The position numbers were made by a program, and so were the translations under genes. This document shows, one piece after another, positions 31,420 to 40,882 of a stretch of 64,000 nucleotides of DNA. Below the pieces are notes generated by a model. That model searched no databases. It had not been told where the DNA came from and saw only the letters and a program-made list of their open reading frames with translations. Within the stretch, counting starts at the first letter, position 1; each line of letters starts with the position of its first letter. The stretch spans positions 3,224,001 through 3,288,000 of the forward strand of contig NZ_CP110395.1 of the NCBI RefSeq assembly GCF_029910215.1, written 5' to 3'. This DNA comes from Paraburkholderia sp. D15 (GTDB lineage Bacteria; Pseudomonadota; Gammaproteobacteria; Burkholderiales; Burkholderiaceae).

Positions 31420-32661
31420 TTACGCGTCCTGCGCTTCGTGGGCGCCGATCGTTTTGGCGATCTTTCTGTCGGGCAGCACGAACCAGATCGCGCTCGCAAT
31501 CTGCATCGCGATGAGAATGCCCCACGCGGTCAAATGCGCGGACGCCGGATAATGGCCGCCACTGGCCGGCCAATGCGACAACACCGCCCCGACGCCGATC
31601 TGAAAACCGAAAATCAGCAGAAAGATGATCAGGTTCAACGTGGTGTTGACCCGGCCGGTCATCTGCGGCGGAAAGTGCCGCGCCATCACCGCGTAGATCA
31701 GGATGCCGGTGCCGCCGAACGCGCCGTACGCCGCCCACAGCAGACCCGCGGGCAACGGCGCCTTGAACACGATCAGCAACTGCGTGATCACGAACAGCGT
31801 CATGCCGATCCCGCAGAACGCGTACAGCGACACGCCGCGCCGCTCGAGACTGCGCGCCGCCGCGCCGAAGCCGACGCAGCCGGCCATCATCGCGAATCCG
31901 AGGATCGATACCAGCGCCGCCGCGTCGCGCGGCTCGAGGCCCTGCACGTCGCGCAGCCAGGCGCCGACCCACAGCGACTGCATCGCGTAGAACACGCCCT
32001 GCGTGACCACCGAGAACGACGCGATCTTCCAGAACGCGCCGCTGCTCAGGATATGCAGCGTGCCCTTGAACTGCGTCGCGATGCTCGCCTGACGATGGGT
32101 TTCCTTCGTGTCCGGCGCGAGCGTCCACAGCGCCAGCGCGACGACCACCGTCATCAACCCCAATCCGATACAAACCGTGCGCCAGGTGGCGAAACCCAGC
32201 ACCCACGTGAGCGGCGTGCCGACCATCACGCCACCGAGTCCGCCGACCGCCATCACGAGGCCGTTCATCAACGGCAGGCGTGCGGTCGCGAAGTGCTGCG
32301 CGAGCGCTTTAAACGCGCCGCCGAGGCACACCGAGACGCCCATGCCGATCAGCAGACGCCCGACCATCATCATGCCGACGCTCTGCGCCGCACCAAATAC
32401 CCAGATGCCGAGCGCGGCGAACAGCAAGGTGCCGGCCGTGACACGGCGCGCGCCGAAGTGATCGAGCAGCACGCCGGCGGGAATCTGCGCGCCCGCGAAG
32501 CCGAGGAAATACAGACTGGTCAGCAAACCCAGGTCAGTCGCCGACAAACCGAGGTCGTGCGTGATGAACGGCGCGAAACCGAGATTGACGCCGCGGAATA
32601 CATAGGAAACGAAATAGCCCGCGGAAAACAGGACGAAAACGCGCAATTGGGTCGACGACAT
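31420..32661 (-). CDS. MFS transporter
   Basis: A 413-residue major facilitator superfamily protein with about 12 membrane helices. The helix 2-3 motif A is AGVLLDHFGARRV; VGRLLIGMGVSVCLGGAFKAL and VMAVGGLGGVMVGTPL follow in the first half. Substrate cannot be told from sequence. Start ATG 32661 gives MSSTQLRVFVLFSAGYFVSYVFRG, leading directly into helix 1; an upstream in-frame extension is arginine/serine-rich and unlikely. It follows the mltD terminator, so it probably has its own promoter. Confidence 0.9.
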   Translation of the reverse strand: MSSTQLRVFVLFSAGYFVSYVFRGVNLGFAPFITHDLGLSATDLGLLTSLYFLGFAGAQIPAGVLLDHFGARRVTAGTLLFAALGIWVFGAAQSVGMMMVGRLLIGMGVSVCLGGAFKALAQHFATARLPLMNGLVMAVGGLGGVMVGTPLTWVLGFATWRTVCIGLGLMTVVVALALWTLAPDTKETHRQASIATQFKGTLHILSSGAFWKIASFSVVTQGVFYAMQSLWVGAWLRDVQGLEPRDAAALVSILGFAMMAGCVGFGAAARSLERRGVSLYAFCGIGMTLFVITQLLIVFKAPLPAGLLWAAYGAFGGTGILIYAVMARHFPPQMTGRVNTTLNLIIFLLIFGFQIGVGAVLSHWPASGGHYPASAHLTAWGILIAMQIASAIWFVLPDRKIAKTIGAHEAQDA

Positions 32662-32772
32662 GAGCTTTGAATGGATTGGCGTGGCGAAACGCGTTGAAGC
32701 GAAACGGGGCGAAATGAAGCACGAAAGATAAAGCAAATCGGCGCGCCTTGCCGCCAGACACGCGCGCCAATG

Positions 32773-32801
32773 AAAAACGCCGTCACCACGAGGTGACGGC
32801 G
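32773..32801 (-). terminator. terminator of mltD
   Basis: Perfect 10-bp stem CGCCGTCACC/GGTGACGGCG (32778-32787 with 32792-32801, loop ACGA), followed on the minus strand by TTTTTCA. Confidence 0.88.
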
Positions 32802-32889
32802 CTGGAAATAACACGGTGCGTGATCGGAGCGCAATTCATGCGCTGCCCCCGCAACGCATGTGGTCACTACCGTGGAAGCCGCTGTTGGT

Positions 32890-34584
32890 CTACTTACCCT
32901 TCTTCGCGTTGGCCGCGGTCTTCGGGCGGCTATCCGCCGCGGCCTTCGACGCCTTGCTGGACGTGGAAGCCGATACCTTCGTCACCTTGCCCTTGCTGGC
33001 GGCGGACGCAGTCGGCTTGCTGACCTTCCCTACCGGCTCGGACACTTTCACCACCGCCGAGCGGCCACGACCTCTTTTCTTATCGTAGCGCGATTCACCC
33101 TTGGTGTCTGCGACGCGGGTGCCGATCTTCTCGACGCCGCCGCCCTGGACGTTGGTCGCGATGGCTTCGGGCCCCGGCTCGCTCGGCATCGCCTTGCCGA
33201 CCGGCACGTGCAGCACGATCACCTGGCCGCGCGACACGCTATCACGATGGGTGCGGTTCCACGCCTTCACCTGGCCGACCGATACGCCGTAGCGCAACGC
33301 GATGGCCGCCATCGACTGGTTACGGCGCACGCGGATCAGCATCTTGCGGGTATCGGGGACGTCCGGCTCCATGGCCAGTACCGCGCTTTCGGCGACGTCG
33401 GCGCTGATGTCCTCGTCGTCGTCCGAACCGCGCGGCACGACGATCGTCGAGCCCGGCTTCAGACGCATGCCGGCCGGAATCTTGTTCACCTCCATCAGCG
33501 TGTCGGCATCCACGCCGATCTTCTGCGCGATCGCCGCGGGCGCCGCGCGCTCGGTGACGGTGTACGTGGTCCACGACGACAGCGAGCCGCTATACGCCTT
33601 CAGGTTGCGCTCGAAGGCGCTGGCGTTGTCGAACGGCAGCAGGATCTGCGGCTGCGTGGCGCCGAGGATCACCGGCTTCCTGAACGACGGATTCAGCGAG
33701 CGGAACTCGTCCGTGGAGAGATTGGCGAGCTTCGCGGCCATGTCCACGTCGATGTCGTGCGAGGTGGTCACCGTCACGAAATACGGATGGTTCGGAATCG
33801 ACGGCAGCGTGAGCCCGTACATCTGTGGGTTCATCACGATGTTCTTGACCGCCTGCAGCTTCGGCACGTAGTTGCGCGTCTCGTTCGGCATGCGCAGGCT
33901 GAGGTAGTCGGTCGGCAGACCGGCCGCCTCGTTGCGGGCGATCGCGCGCTGCACGTTGCCCTCGCCCCAGTTGTACGCGGCCAGCGCCAGTTGCCAGTCG
34001 CCGAACATGTCGTGCAGGTTCGACAGATAGTCGAGCGCGGCGCTGGTCGAGGCCAGCACGTCGCGGCGCTCGTCCTGCCACATGTTCTGCTTGAGGTTGT
34101 AGGTGCGGCCGGTGCCCGGCATGAACTGCCACATGCCGGCCGCCTTCGCGACCGACAACGCCTGCGGGCTATACGCGGATTCGATGAACGGCAGCAGCGC
34201 GAGCTCGGTCGGCATATGGCGCGCCTCGAGCTCTTCGACGATGTGATACAGGTACTTCTGCGAACGCTCGGTCATGCGCTGCACGTAGTCGGGCCGCTGC
34301 GCGTACCAGTTGACCTGCATGTCGACGAGGTCCGTCTGCAGATCGGGCATCTGGAAACCACGGCGAATACGGCCCCACAGATCGGCGTCCTGGCTCGTCA
34401 ACTGCGTGACCGAGCCTTGATCGACGTTGATCGTCTCTTTGGCGGTGGCTGTCTTGCGAAGGGCGTCTGAGACTGCTTGCTGACTGGCGGGATTGGTGGC
34501 GGTGTTGGCGCTGCTCGTTGCTGGTCCCTGGCTCGCGCAGGCGGCGAGCGTGAGGACCAATAACGCACTGAAGATAAATCGCAT
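32890..34584 (-). CDS. mltD: membrane-bound lytic murein transglycosylase D-like lipoprotein
   Basis: A 564-residue lipoprotein, signal MRFIFSALLVLTLAAC. The SLT domain (about residues 100-220) has the catalytic glutamate in LLPFIESAYSPQALS, then AAGMWQFMPGTGRTY and ALAAYNWGEGNVQRAI. Two LysM-type peptidoglycan-binding modules follow, one starting TTYTVTERAAPAAIAQKIGV and a second starting MLIRVRRNQSMAAIALRYGVSVGQV. The C-terminus is a long Lys/Ser/Ala-rich tail, probably disordered. It cleaves glycan strands to 1,6-anhydro ends. In E. coli mltD also lies next to gloB, and that order is kept here. Confidence 0.95.
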   Translation of the reverse strand: MRFIFSALLVLTLAACASQGPATSSANTATNPASQQAVSDALRKTATAKETINVDQGSVTQLTSQDADLWGRIRRGFQMPDLQTDLVDMQVNWYAQRPDYVQRMTERSQKYLYHIVEELEARHMPTELALLPFIESAYSPQALSVAKAAGMWQFMPGTGRTYNLKQNMWQDERRDVLASTSAALDYLSNLHDMFGDWQLALAAYNWGEGNVQRAIARNEAAGLPTDYLSLRMPNETRNYVPKLQAVKNIVMNPQMYGLTLPSIPNHPYFVTVTTSHDIDVDMAAKLANLSTDEFRSLNPSFRKPVILGATQPQILLPFDNASAFERNLKAYSGSLSSWTTYTVTERAAPAAIAQKIGVDADTLMEVNKIPAGMRLKPGSTIVVPRGSDDDEDISADVAESAVLAMEPDVPDTRKMLIRVRRNQSMAAIALRYGVSVGQVKAWNRTHRDSVSRGQVIVLHVPVGKAMPSEPGPEAIATNVQGGGVEKIGTRVADTKGESRYDKKRGRGRSAVVKVSEPVGKVSKPTASAASKGKVTKVSASTSSKASKAAADSRPKTAANAKKGK

Positions 34585-34623
34585 GAACGTCTCGGCTTCC
34601 ACAAGGGCTGGAATTTGCAGCCG

Positions 34624-34652
34624 ATAGTACGAAACGGCAACGTTTACGTCAA
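34624..34652 (-). promoter_or_regulatory. sigma70 promoter of mltD
   Basis: On the minus strand TTGACG (34652-34647), a 17-base spacer and TACTAT (34629-34624). The start point would be about 30 bases before the ATG. Confidence 0.8.
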
Positions 34653-34740
34653 TCTAAAAATACCGAAAAAATCAAGCAAATCTTGGGCTTGGCGAATTTT
34701 TCCGATTCATCGCGTGAGGAATACCCTGATGCGCGCGCGG

Positions 34741-35532
34741 TCAACGGAAGCGGTTTTTCCATTCGCGCAGCAGCGTAAACGCCGTCAGACGATCGGGCAC
34801 CGTTTCGTGCAATTCGTCGCGCAGCGTCGTCTGGACCGCCGGTTCGCTGGCGCGCAAAAACGGATTCACCGCGCGTTCGTGAGCGATGGTGGTCGGCAGC
34901 GTGGGCACGTGACGCGCCCGCAGGTCGGTCGCCTTGTCGCGCCACGCCTGCAACTCGACATTGCCCGGCTCGCAGGCGAGCGCGAAGCGGATGTTCGACA
35001 GCGTGTACTCGTGCGCGCAATGGACTTCGGTCGCGCCGGGCAACGCGGCGAGCGCGTCGAGCGACTTCAGCATCTGCGCCGGCGTGCCTTCGAACAGCCG
35101 GCCGCAACCGCAGGCGAACAGCGTGTCGCCGCAGAACACGTGCGGCGTGCCGGCCGGATCGGCCGCCTGGAAATAGGCGATGTGGCCGCTCGTGTGGCCA
35201 GGCACGTCGAGCACGGTGAAATCGAGCGCGGGCGCCGCGATCGTCACGCGATCGCCATTTTCGAGACGCTGCGTGAGATGCTGGATCGCCTCACCAGCCG
35301 GGCCGTACACGGGTACGGCCTGGTCGCTCAGCAGATCGGCGACCCCGCCGACATGGTCTTGATGATGGTGGGTGAGTAAAATAGCGCTCAGCCGCCAACC
35401 CCGTTTCGCCAGATACGCGCGCACGGGGGCGGCCTCGCCCGGATCGACGACTACCGCGTGCTGTCCGTCGGCAACGACCCAGATGTAATTGTCCTCAAAC
35501 GCCGGGACCGGTACGTACTCGAGCGCATTCAT
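34741..35532 (-). CDS. gloB: hydroxyacylglutathione hydrolase (glyoxalase II)
   Basis: A 263-residue metallo-beta-lactamase-fold enzyme that hydrolyses S-lactoylglutathione in methylglyoxal detoxification. The metal site is [10 protein letters not shown], with the later HTSGHIAYF and [17 protein letters not shown], and [14 protein letters not shown] for substrate binding. The length is family-typical. Divergent from the methyltransferase, with only 19 bases between the starts, so their promoters must overlap the opposing coding regions. Confidence 0.96.
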   Translation of the reverse strand: MNALEYVPVPAFEDNYIWVVADGQHAVVVDPGEAAPVRAYLAKRGWRLSAILLTHHHQDHVGGVADLLSDQAVPVYGPAGEAIQHLTQRLENGDRVTIAAPALDFTVLDVPGHTSGHIAYFQAADPAGTPHVFCGDTLFACGCGRLFEGTPAQMLKSLDALAALPGATEVHCAHEYTLSNIRFALACEPGNVELQAWRDKATDLRARHVPTLPTTIAHERAVNPFLRASEPAVQTTLRDELHETVPDRLTAFTLLREWKNRFR

Positions 35533-35551
35533 AGGCGACGCATTCTTAGAT

Positions 35552-36511
35552 ATGACTGACCGAGCGATTATAGACTGGCCCGCCTGGACCGATTCACCGC
35601 CCGGCCGCTACGTGCTCGAGTGGGAACAGACCCAGCTCGACCGTGTGGTGTCGGACGTGTTCGGCTATCACGCGCTGCAACTCGGCCTGCCGCAGCTCGA
35701 CGCGTTGCGCGAGAACCGCATGCCCTGCCGTGGGCTCGTGCTCGATGCGGCGAGCGGTGCAAGCGCGCCGTATTCGTATCCGCGCGCGCCGCGGCTGGAT
35801 GGTGGCGGCCATGGGCATGGCAACCCGGCAGACAATGGCGCGCTCGACGGCGCCGCGGGTGTCGTGGGCCATGCCGGCTTCGGCGGCCAGCGTCAAGGCG
35901 CCGGCAACGGCGCCGCGTCCATCCATCCGGCCGCACCCAACGGGCTCATCGGCCTGCCCGCGCCGGCCGGCCGCAGCGCGCTCTGGTGCGACCTGCTTGA
36001 TCTGCCGTTCGAGGCGCAAAGCGTCGACCTGATCGTGATGCCGCACACGCTCGAATTCACCAGCGACCCGCATCGTCTGCTGCGTGAAGCGGAACGCGTG
36101 CTGATGCCCGAGGGGCAGTTGATCATCCTCGGCTTCAACTCGCTGTCGCTGTGGGGCGCGCGGCAATCGGTCGGCAAGATGACCGGCCGGCCGTTCGTGC
36201 CGGCCGCCGTCGATCTGATCGCCTTCACGCGCCTGAAAGACTGGATCAAGCTGTTGGGCTTCGACCTTGAACGCGGACGCTTCGGCTGCTATCGTCCGCC
36301 GCTCGGCAGCGATCAATGGCTGTCGCGCTACGGTTTCATGGAAGCCGCCGGCGACCGCTGGTGGCCGATCTTCGGCGCCACCTACATGATCAAGGCGATC
36401 AAGCGCGTGCGCGGCATGCGCCTCGTCGGTCCGCTGAAAGTGAAGAAACCCGTCCTCGCCGCGGGCCTCGCGCCCGCCGCCACTCCGAATACACGCAACC
36501 ACACGCAATGA
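35552..36511 (+). CDS. SAM-dependent methyltransferase (YafS-like)
   Basis: A 319-residue class I methyltransferase. [27 protein letters not shown] starts the domain, and the post-strand motifs [44 protein letters not shown] are typical of the YafS group next to gloB and rnhA in E. coli. The usual glycine-rich motif I is hard to see: after GLVLDAASG comes a Gly/His/Ala-rich segment of roughly 55-60 residues not expected in the family. The substrate is unknown. The stop overlaps the rnhA start as ATGA. Confidence 0.85.
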   Translation: MTDRAIIDWPAWTDSPPGRYVLEWEQTQLDRVVSDVFGYHALQLGLPQLDALRENRMPCRGLVLDAASGASAPYSYPRAPRLDGGGHGHGNPADNGALDGAAGVVGHAGFGGQRQGAGNGAASIHPAAPNGLIGLPAPAGRSALWCDLLDLPFEAQSVDLIVMPHTLEFTSDPHRLLREAERVLMPEGQLIILGFNSLSLWGARQSVGKMTGRPFVPAAVDLIAFTRLKDWIKLLGFDLERGRFGCYRPPLGSDQWLSRYGFMEAAGDRWWPIFGATYMIKAIKRVRGMRLVGPLKVKKPVLAAGLAPAATPNTRNHTQ

Positions 36512-36957
36512 CCTCCTCCGATCTCATCGACATTTATACCGACGGCGCCTGCAAGGGCAATCCCGGCCCAGGCGGCTGGGGCGCGCTGCTGCGCTTCGGC
36601 ACGCAGGAAAAAGAACTGTTCGGCGGCGAAGCCAACACCACCAACAACCGCATGGAACTGATGGGCGTGATCGGCGCGCTCGAAGCGCTGAAGCGTCCGT
36701 GCAAGGCGGTCGTGCATACCGACTCGCAGTACGTGCAGAAAGGCATCAGCGAATGGATTCACGGCTGGAAGAAGAAAGGCTGGATCACCGCCGCCAAACA
36801 GCCGGTGAAGAATGCGGATCTGTGGAAACGGCTCGACGCGCTCGTCGCGCAACACGAGATCGAATGGCGCTGGGTGCGCGGGCATAACGGGCATCCGGAA
36901 AACGAGCGCGCCGATCAGTTGGCCAATCGCGGCGTCGCGTCGCTGACGCAGGGCTAG
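36508..36957 (+). CDS. rnhA: ribonuclease HI
   Basis: A 149-residue enzyme that degrades RNA in RNA:DNA hybrids. The DEDD active site is visible: Asp in [18 protein letters not shown], Glu in [10 protein letters not shown], Asp in [12 protein letters not shown] and Asp in NERADQLAN, with the flexible-loop His in [10 protein letters not shown]. Start ATG 36508 overlaps the methyltransferase stop (ATGA). Followed 90 bases later by dnaQ; in E. coli rnhA and dnaQ are divergent neighbours, here they are in tandem. Confidence 0.97.
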   Translation: MTSSDLIDIYTDGACKGNPGPGGWGALLRFGTQEKELFGGEANTTNNRMELMGVIGALEALKRPCKAVVHTDSQYVQKGISEWIHGWKKKGWITAAKQPVKNADLWKRLDALVAQHEIEWRWVRGHNGHPENERADQLANRGVASLTQG

Positions 36958-37047
36958 CGGCGACGGCAACGACGAGATTTTTTTCGCTCGCTTGCGCGCT
37001 TTTCGCTTCAATTTTTGCTGCATTTTTTTAAAGCAGGCTAATCCGAC

Positions 37048-37782
37048 ATGCGTCAACTCATCCTCGATACCGAAACCACCGGCCTGAATGCACGCACCGG
37101 CGACCGGATCCTCGAACTCGGCTGCGTCGAAATGGTGAACCGCCGGTTGACGGGCAACAACCTGCACTTCTACATCAACCCGGAACGCGACAGCGACCCC
37201 GGCGCGCTGGCCGTGCACGGGCTGACCACCGAGTTCCTCAGCGACAAGCCGAAGTTCGCCGAGATCGCCGACCAGTTTCGCGACTTCATCCAGGACGCCG
37301 AGCTGATCATTCACAACGCGCCGTTCGACATCGGCTTTCTCGATGCCGAATTCGCGCTACTCGGTCTGCCGCCGGTGAGCACCTACTGCGGCGAAATCAT
37401 CGACACGCTCGCGCGCGCCAAGCAGATGTTCCCCGGCAAACGTAATTCGCTCGATGCGCTGTGCGACCGCTTCGGCATCAGCAACGCGCACCGCACGCTG
37501 CACGGCGCGCTGCTCGACTCGGAGCTGCTCGCCGAGGTCTATCTGGCGATGACGCGCGGCCAGGAGAGCCTCGTCATCGACATGCTCGGCGATTCGCATG
37601 CGGGTGGCGACGCGCACGCGCCGCGCATCGCGCTCGACTCGCTGGATCTGATCGTGATCGCCGCCGCCGACGACGAAGTCGCCGCGCACAACGCCGTGCT
37701 CGATGGCCTCGACAAGGCGGTCAAAGGCACGAGCGTCTGGCGTCTCGAACCCGCGCCGGCCGCGGATGAGCAGAACGCTTAA
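37048..37782 (+). CDS. dnaQ: DNA polymerase III epsilon subunit (proofreading exonuclease)
   Basis: A 244-residue DEDDh 3'-5' exonuclease. Exo I is LILDTETTGL (Asp7, Glu9), Exo II is IIHNAPFDIGFLDAEF and Exo III is RTLHGALLDSELLAEVYL with the catalytic His and Asp. About 60 C-terminal residues form the linker and tail that bind the polymerase alpha subunit. The upstream 90 bases are T-rich with several T runs and may hold the promoter. Confidence 0.97.
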   Translation: MRQLILDTETTGLNARTGDRILELGCVEMVNRRLTGNNLHFYINPERDSDPGALAVHGLTTEFLSDKPKFAEIADQFRDFIQDAELIIHNAPFDIGFLDAEFALLGLPPVSTYCGEIIDTLARAKQMFPGKRNSLDALCDRFGISNAHRTLHGALLDSELLAEVYLAMTRGQESLVIDMLGDSHAGGDAHAPRIALDSLDLIVIAAADDEVAAHNAVLDGLDKAVKGTSVWRLEPAPAADEQNA

Positions 37783-37789
37783 AAAGTAC

Positions 37790-37818
37790 TGGACGAGTCG
37801 AAAAATCCCTGACATAAT
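37790..37818 (+). promoter_or_regulatory. sigma70 promoter of tRNA-Val
   Basis: TGGACG (37790-37795), a 17-base spacer and CATAAT (37813-37818), 12 bases before the tRNA. Confidence 0.65.
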
Positions 37819-37830
37819 TCGGCTCTCTTC

Positions 37831-37905
37831 GGGTGGTTAGCTCAGCGGTAGAGCACTGCCTTCACACGGCAGGGGTCACTGGTTCGATCCCAGTACTACC
37901 CACCA
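37831..37905 (+). tRNA. tRNA-Val (anticodon CAC)
   Basis: A 75-base cloverleaf: acceptor GGGTGGT/ACTACCC (one G-T pair), D-arm GCTCAGCGGTAGAGC, anticodon stem CTGCC/GGCAG with loop TTCACAC, T-arm CTGGTTCGATCCCAG, encoded CCA. Reads GTG codons. Confidence 0.96.
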
Positions 37906-37934
37906 GAATTTTGGTGTGTCGATCACCGAAGACT

Positions 37935-37968
37935 AAAGGGCTCACGCAGCAATGCGTGAGCCCTTTTT
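37935..37968 (+). terminator. terminator of tRNA-Val
   Basis: Perfect stem GGGCTCACGCA/TGCGTGAGCCC (loop GCAA) flanked by AAA and TTTTT, so it may work in both directions. Confidence 0.92.
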
Positions 37969-38122
37969 CAGTTGGTGTCGTTGAACTGTGCGCACGTTGT
38001 TTGTGGCTGTCGTTGCCTGGCATCCTTGTCGCGTCGCTTGCGATCCGCTTGCGATCTTTTGCATGCCGCGGTGGCGCAATCGCATCACCCGATCCGGCGG
38101 TCAACACCGAATCTTCGTACGA

Positions 38123-38151
38123 TTGCGACGACCCTACACTGCTGATATAGT
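38123..38151 (+). promoter_or_regulatory. sigma70 promoter of the ABC transporter leader
   Basis: TTGCGA (38123-38128), a 17-base spacer and TATAGT (38146-38151). The start point near 38158 gives a leader of about 280 bases before the transporter gene. Confidence 0.75.
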
Positions 38152-38212
38152 TGGCTTTCGGGCTCTCGCCCGCTCCACTTTCTCCACCTCATCAACCTCA
38201 GGGAGGCGTCAT

Positions 38213-38272
38213 ATGTTCGCAATGCATTTCGCTCTCCCTGGTATGGTCTCGCGATCGTTCATGCGACCGTAA
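38213..38272 (+). CDS. upstream ORF, 19-residue leader peptide (candidate)
   Basis: ATG 38213 is preceded at 6 bases by AGGGAGG (38200-38206), the strongest ribosome site in this part of the window. It encodes MFAMHFALPGMVSRSFMRP and stops at TAA 38270-38272. The stop codon is exactly the 3-base loop of a perfect 7-bp stem (GCGACCG/CGGTCGC, 38263-38279), so a terminating ribosome would disrupt that stem. No similarity to a known leader peptide recognised. It probably senses translation state or a small ligand to control the ABC transporter 166 bases downstream. Confidence 0.6.
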   Translation: MFAMHFALPGMVSRSFMRP

Positions 38273-38381
38273 CGGTCGCCTCGACATCGCTCACGCGGTC
38301 TGGTCTTCGAGGCCACATCGCGTACTTTCCAGACAGTCCGTAGTCCCGTCGCCGGTTCGTTCCGGCTTGCATCGACTGTCT
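38263..38381 (+). promoter_or_regulatory. attenuator-like leader RNA structure
   Basis: Mutually exclusive pairings are visible. GTCTGG (38298-38303) can pair with CCAGAC (38329-38334). The alternative 8-bp stem AGACAGTC/GACTGTCT (38331-38338 with 38374-38381) encloses a GCCGG/CCGGC hairpin (38351-38366) and shares bases with the first. The second stem is followed by TCGTCCTTTCG, only weakly T-rich, so control could be Rho-dependent or at translation. Confidence 0.5.
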
Positions 38382-38438
38382 CGTCCTTTCGCTTCTGACT
38401 GGAACCTCGGTGCGCTTTCGCGCCATCGGGTCGTGGCA

Positions 38439-40310
38439 ATGACAAAAAAGAAACTCGACTTTCGCGGACAAGCCTTCAAGGATGTCCTCGGCTTCACCTT
38501 CCTGCACTGGGGGCAGCAGCCCTGGCGCGTCTGCGTGATCACGCTGCTGGTGCTGCTCGCGGCGATTGCGGACGTGCTCACGCCGCTGTTCGCCGGGCGC
38601 CTCGTCGATGCGATCGCCTTGGGCTCGGCCGGCGACGCCGTCGCGTGGCACGCGGCCGTCACGGCGTTCTGCGTGCTCGCCGGACTCGGACTCGGCGCGA
38701 CGCTGCTCCGCCAGGGCGTGTACTTCAACATCATCCGGCTCACGCTGAAGATGATGAGCGAAATCACGGCCAGCGCATTTCATCGCGTGCAGCGTTTTTC
38801 GACCGACTGGCACGCGAACAGCTTCGCCGGTTCGACCGTGCGCAAGATCACGCGCGGCATGTGGGCACTCGACATTCTCAACGACACGCTGCTGATCGCG
38901 CTGCTGCCGTCCGTGGTGATGCTGATGGGCGCCACCTTCCTGCTCGGCTGGCGCTGGCCGATGATGGGCGCGGTGGTCGGCGTGGGCTCGGTGCTGTACA
39001 TCGTCGTGACGATGGTGATGTCGCTCGGCTTCGTGGCGCCGGCCGCGCGCCTCGCCAATGCGTGGGACACGCGCATGGGCGGCGCGCTCGCCGACGCGGT
39101 CAGCTGCAACGGCGTGGTGAAAGCGTTCGGCGCCGAGGAGCGCGAGGAAGCGCTGCTCGCGCGCGTGATCGGCAAGTGGCGTCATCGCACGCGCCGCACG
39201 TGGATGCGCGGCACGATTCACGGCGGCGTCCAGGGCGGCATGCTGGTGGCGATCCAGGCGGCGATTCTCGGTGCCGCCCTGCTGTTGTGGGCGCGCGGCG
39301 AGGCGGGCGTCGGCGACATCACGTTCGCGCTGACCATGTTCTTCATGTTGCAGGGGTATCTGCGCGACATCGGCATGCATATCCGCAACCTGCAGCGCTC
39401 GGTCAACGACATGGAAGAACTGGTGTCGCTGCAAAGCCAGCCCTTCGGTATCGAGGACCGCCCCGGCGCGGGTCCGATCGCGATCGGCAAAGGCGAGATC
39501 CGCTTCGAGCACGTGAGCTTCCACTACGGCTCGAGCGCCCGGCCGCTGTACGACAACTTCTCCGTGCGCATCGCGCCGGGCGAACGCGTCGGGCTGGTCG
39601 GACATTCGGGCTCGGGGAAGACGACCTTCATCAAGCTGATCCAGCGCCTCTACGACATTTCGGGCGGCCGGATCACGATCGACGGTCAGGACATCGCCGG
39701 GGTGAAGCAGGCGTCGCTGCGCGCCCAGATCGCGATCGTGCAGCAGGAGCCAGTGCTCTTCCACCGCTCGCTCGCCGAGAACATCGCGTATGCACGGCCG
39801 GGTGCGAGCCGCGCCGACATCGAGCGGGCCGCGCGGCTCGCCAGCGCGCACGATTTCATCGCGACGTTGCCGGACGGTTACGACACGCTGGTGGGCGAAC
39901 GCGGCGTCAAGCTGTCGGGCGGCGAGCGTCAGCGGGTGGCGATTGCCCGTGCGTTTCTCGCGGACGCGCCGATCCTGATTCTCGACGAAGCGACCTCGAG
40001 TCTCGACAGCGAGAGCGAAGTGCTGATCCAGCGCGCGATGGAGCGGTTGATGGTGGGCCGCACGACCCTCGTGGTCGCGCATCGACTGTCGACCGTGCGG
40101 GCGCTGGACCGGCTGCTGGTGCTCGATAAAGGCAAGGTCATCGAGGAAGGCAGCCATGAGAAGCTGATCTCGCTCGAGAACGGGTTGTACCGGCGGTTGT
40201 TCGAACGTCAGGCGCTGGAGTTGATCAAGGGCCTCGGCGAATCGGAGATCATGCCGGGCAGCGCCAGGATGAGCCGGGCCGACGATGCGAGTCTGCTGGT
40301 CGGAAAGTAA
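38439..40310 (+). CDS. ABC half-transporter, fused membrane and ATPase domains
   Basis: A 623-residue exporter-type half-transporter. Six helices occupy about residues 25-320; the ATPase domain has Walker A GHSGSGKTT, Q-loop IVQQEPVLFHRSLAENIAYA, signature LSGGERQRVAIARAFL, Walker B ILILDEATSSLD and the His switch VVAHRLST. Probably dimerises to export a lipid, peptide or drug; the substrate is unknown. Start ATG 38439 (a GTG two codons earlier is possible) is preferred to the open frame reaching back to 38151, which covers the leader. Clearly paralogous to the transporter at 43888. Confidence 0.88.
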   Translation: MTKKKLDFRGQAFKDVLGFTFLHWGQQPWRVCVITLLVLLAAIADVLTPLFAGRLVDAIALGSAGDAVAWHAAVTAFCVLAGLGLGATLLRQGVYFNIIRLTLKMMSEITASAFHRVQRFSTDWHANSFAGSTVRKITRGMWALDILNDTLLIALLPSVVMLMGATFLLGWRWPMMGAVVGVGSVLYIVVTMVMSLGFVAPAARLANAWDTRMGGALADAVSCNGVVKAFGAEEREEALLARVIGKWRHRTRRTWMRGTIHGGVQGGMLVAIQAAILGAALLLWARGEAGVGDITFALTMFFMLQGYLRDIGMHIRNLQRSVNDMEELVSLQSQPFGIEDRPGAGPIAIGKGEIRFEHVSFHYGSSARPLYDNFSVRIAPGERVGLVGHSGSGKTTFIKLIQRLYDISGGRITIDGQDIAGVKQASLRAQIAIVQQEPVLFHRSLAENIAYARPGASRADIERAARLASAHDFIATLPDGYDTLVGERGVKLSGGERQRVAIARAFLADAPILILDEATSSLDSESEVLIQRAMERLMVGRTTLVVAHRLSTVRALDRLLVLDKGKVIEEGSHEKLISLENGLYRRLFERQALELIKGLGESEIMPGSARMSRADDASLLVGK

Positions 40311-40417
40311 ATCGATGACGACCTGATGGTGCGTCATGGGGAACCGGCGGGTATCGGTATCGGTATCAGCATCGGCCGCATCCGCCGGCCCGCGCGATAC
40401 CCACGCCGCCCATCACA

Positions 40418-40882
40418 TCACACCACGCCGGCCGGCAAGCCGATCCCGCGCGCCATGCCGGTCGCGGCAAACACCATCAACACCAGCAGCACCGTCTGAA
40501 TCACGCTGTAGCGCGCATACGAACGCGCCTTGCTCAGATCCGGCACAAGGCCTTTTCTGACCGCCGCGCGCCAACGTATCAACGCGAGCATGGACGGCAC
40601 TTCAAGAATCAGGATCAACACGAGCAACGTCATCTTGACGTGAAAAAGCGGTTCGTGAAGATAGTAGTCGGCGCCCTTTTCATATCCGCCGAACGCGCGC
40701 ATCAAGCCAGTCACGACCAGCACCAGCGCGGCCAGACCCCAGCGGGTGTCAGCGCGAAACACGGAACGCAACGCGGCCGGGACAGCGGCGCGGCGTAACG
40801 CCCAGGTGCGTCGCAGAATCGACGCAAAAGCGAGACCGAAAGCAAGCAGATGGAGAGCGGCAAGTAACCAGCGAACCAGCAT
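40418..40882 (-). CDS. DUF2214 family membrane protein
   Basis: A 154-residue protein with four membrane helices. It starts MLVRWLLAALHLLAFGLAFASILRR and contains ADTRWGLAALVLVVTGLMRAFGGYEKGADYYLHEPLFHVKM, the hallmark of DUF2214, followed by LEVPSMLALIRWR. Two histidines lie in or near helices. Function unknown. Convergent with the ABC transporter; the upstream frame extension is discarded. Confidence 0.85.
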   Translation of the reverse strand: MLVRWLLAALHLLAFGLAFASILRRTWALRRAAVPAALRSVFRADTRWGLAALVLVVTGLMRAFGGYEKGADYYLHEPLFHVKMTLLVLILILEVPSMLALIRWRAAVRKGLVPDLSKARSYARYSVIQTVLLVLMVFAATGMARGIGLPAGVV

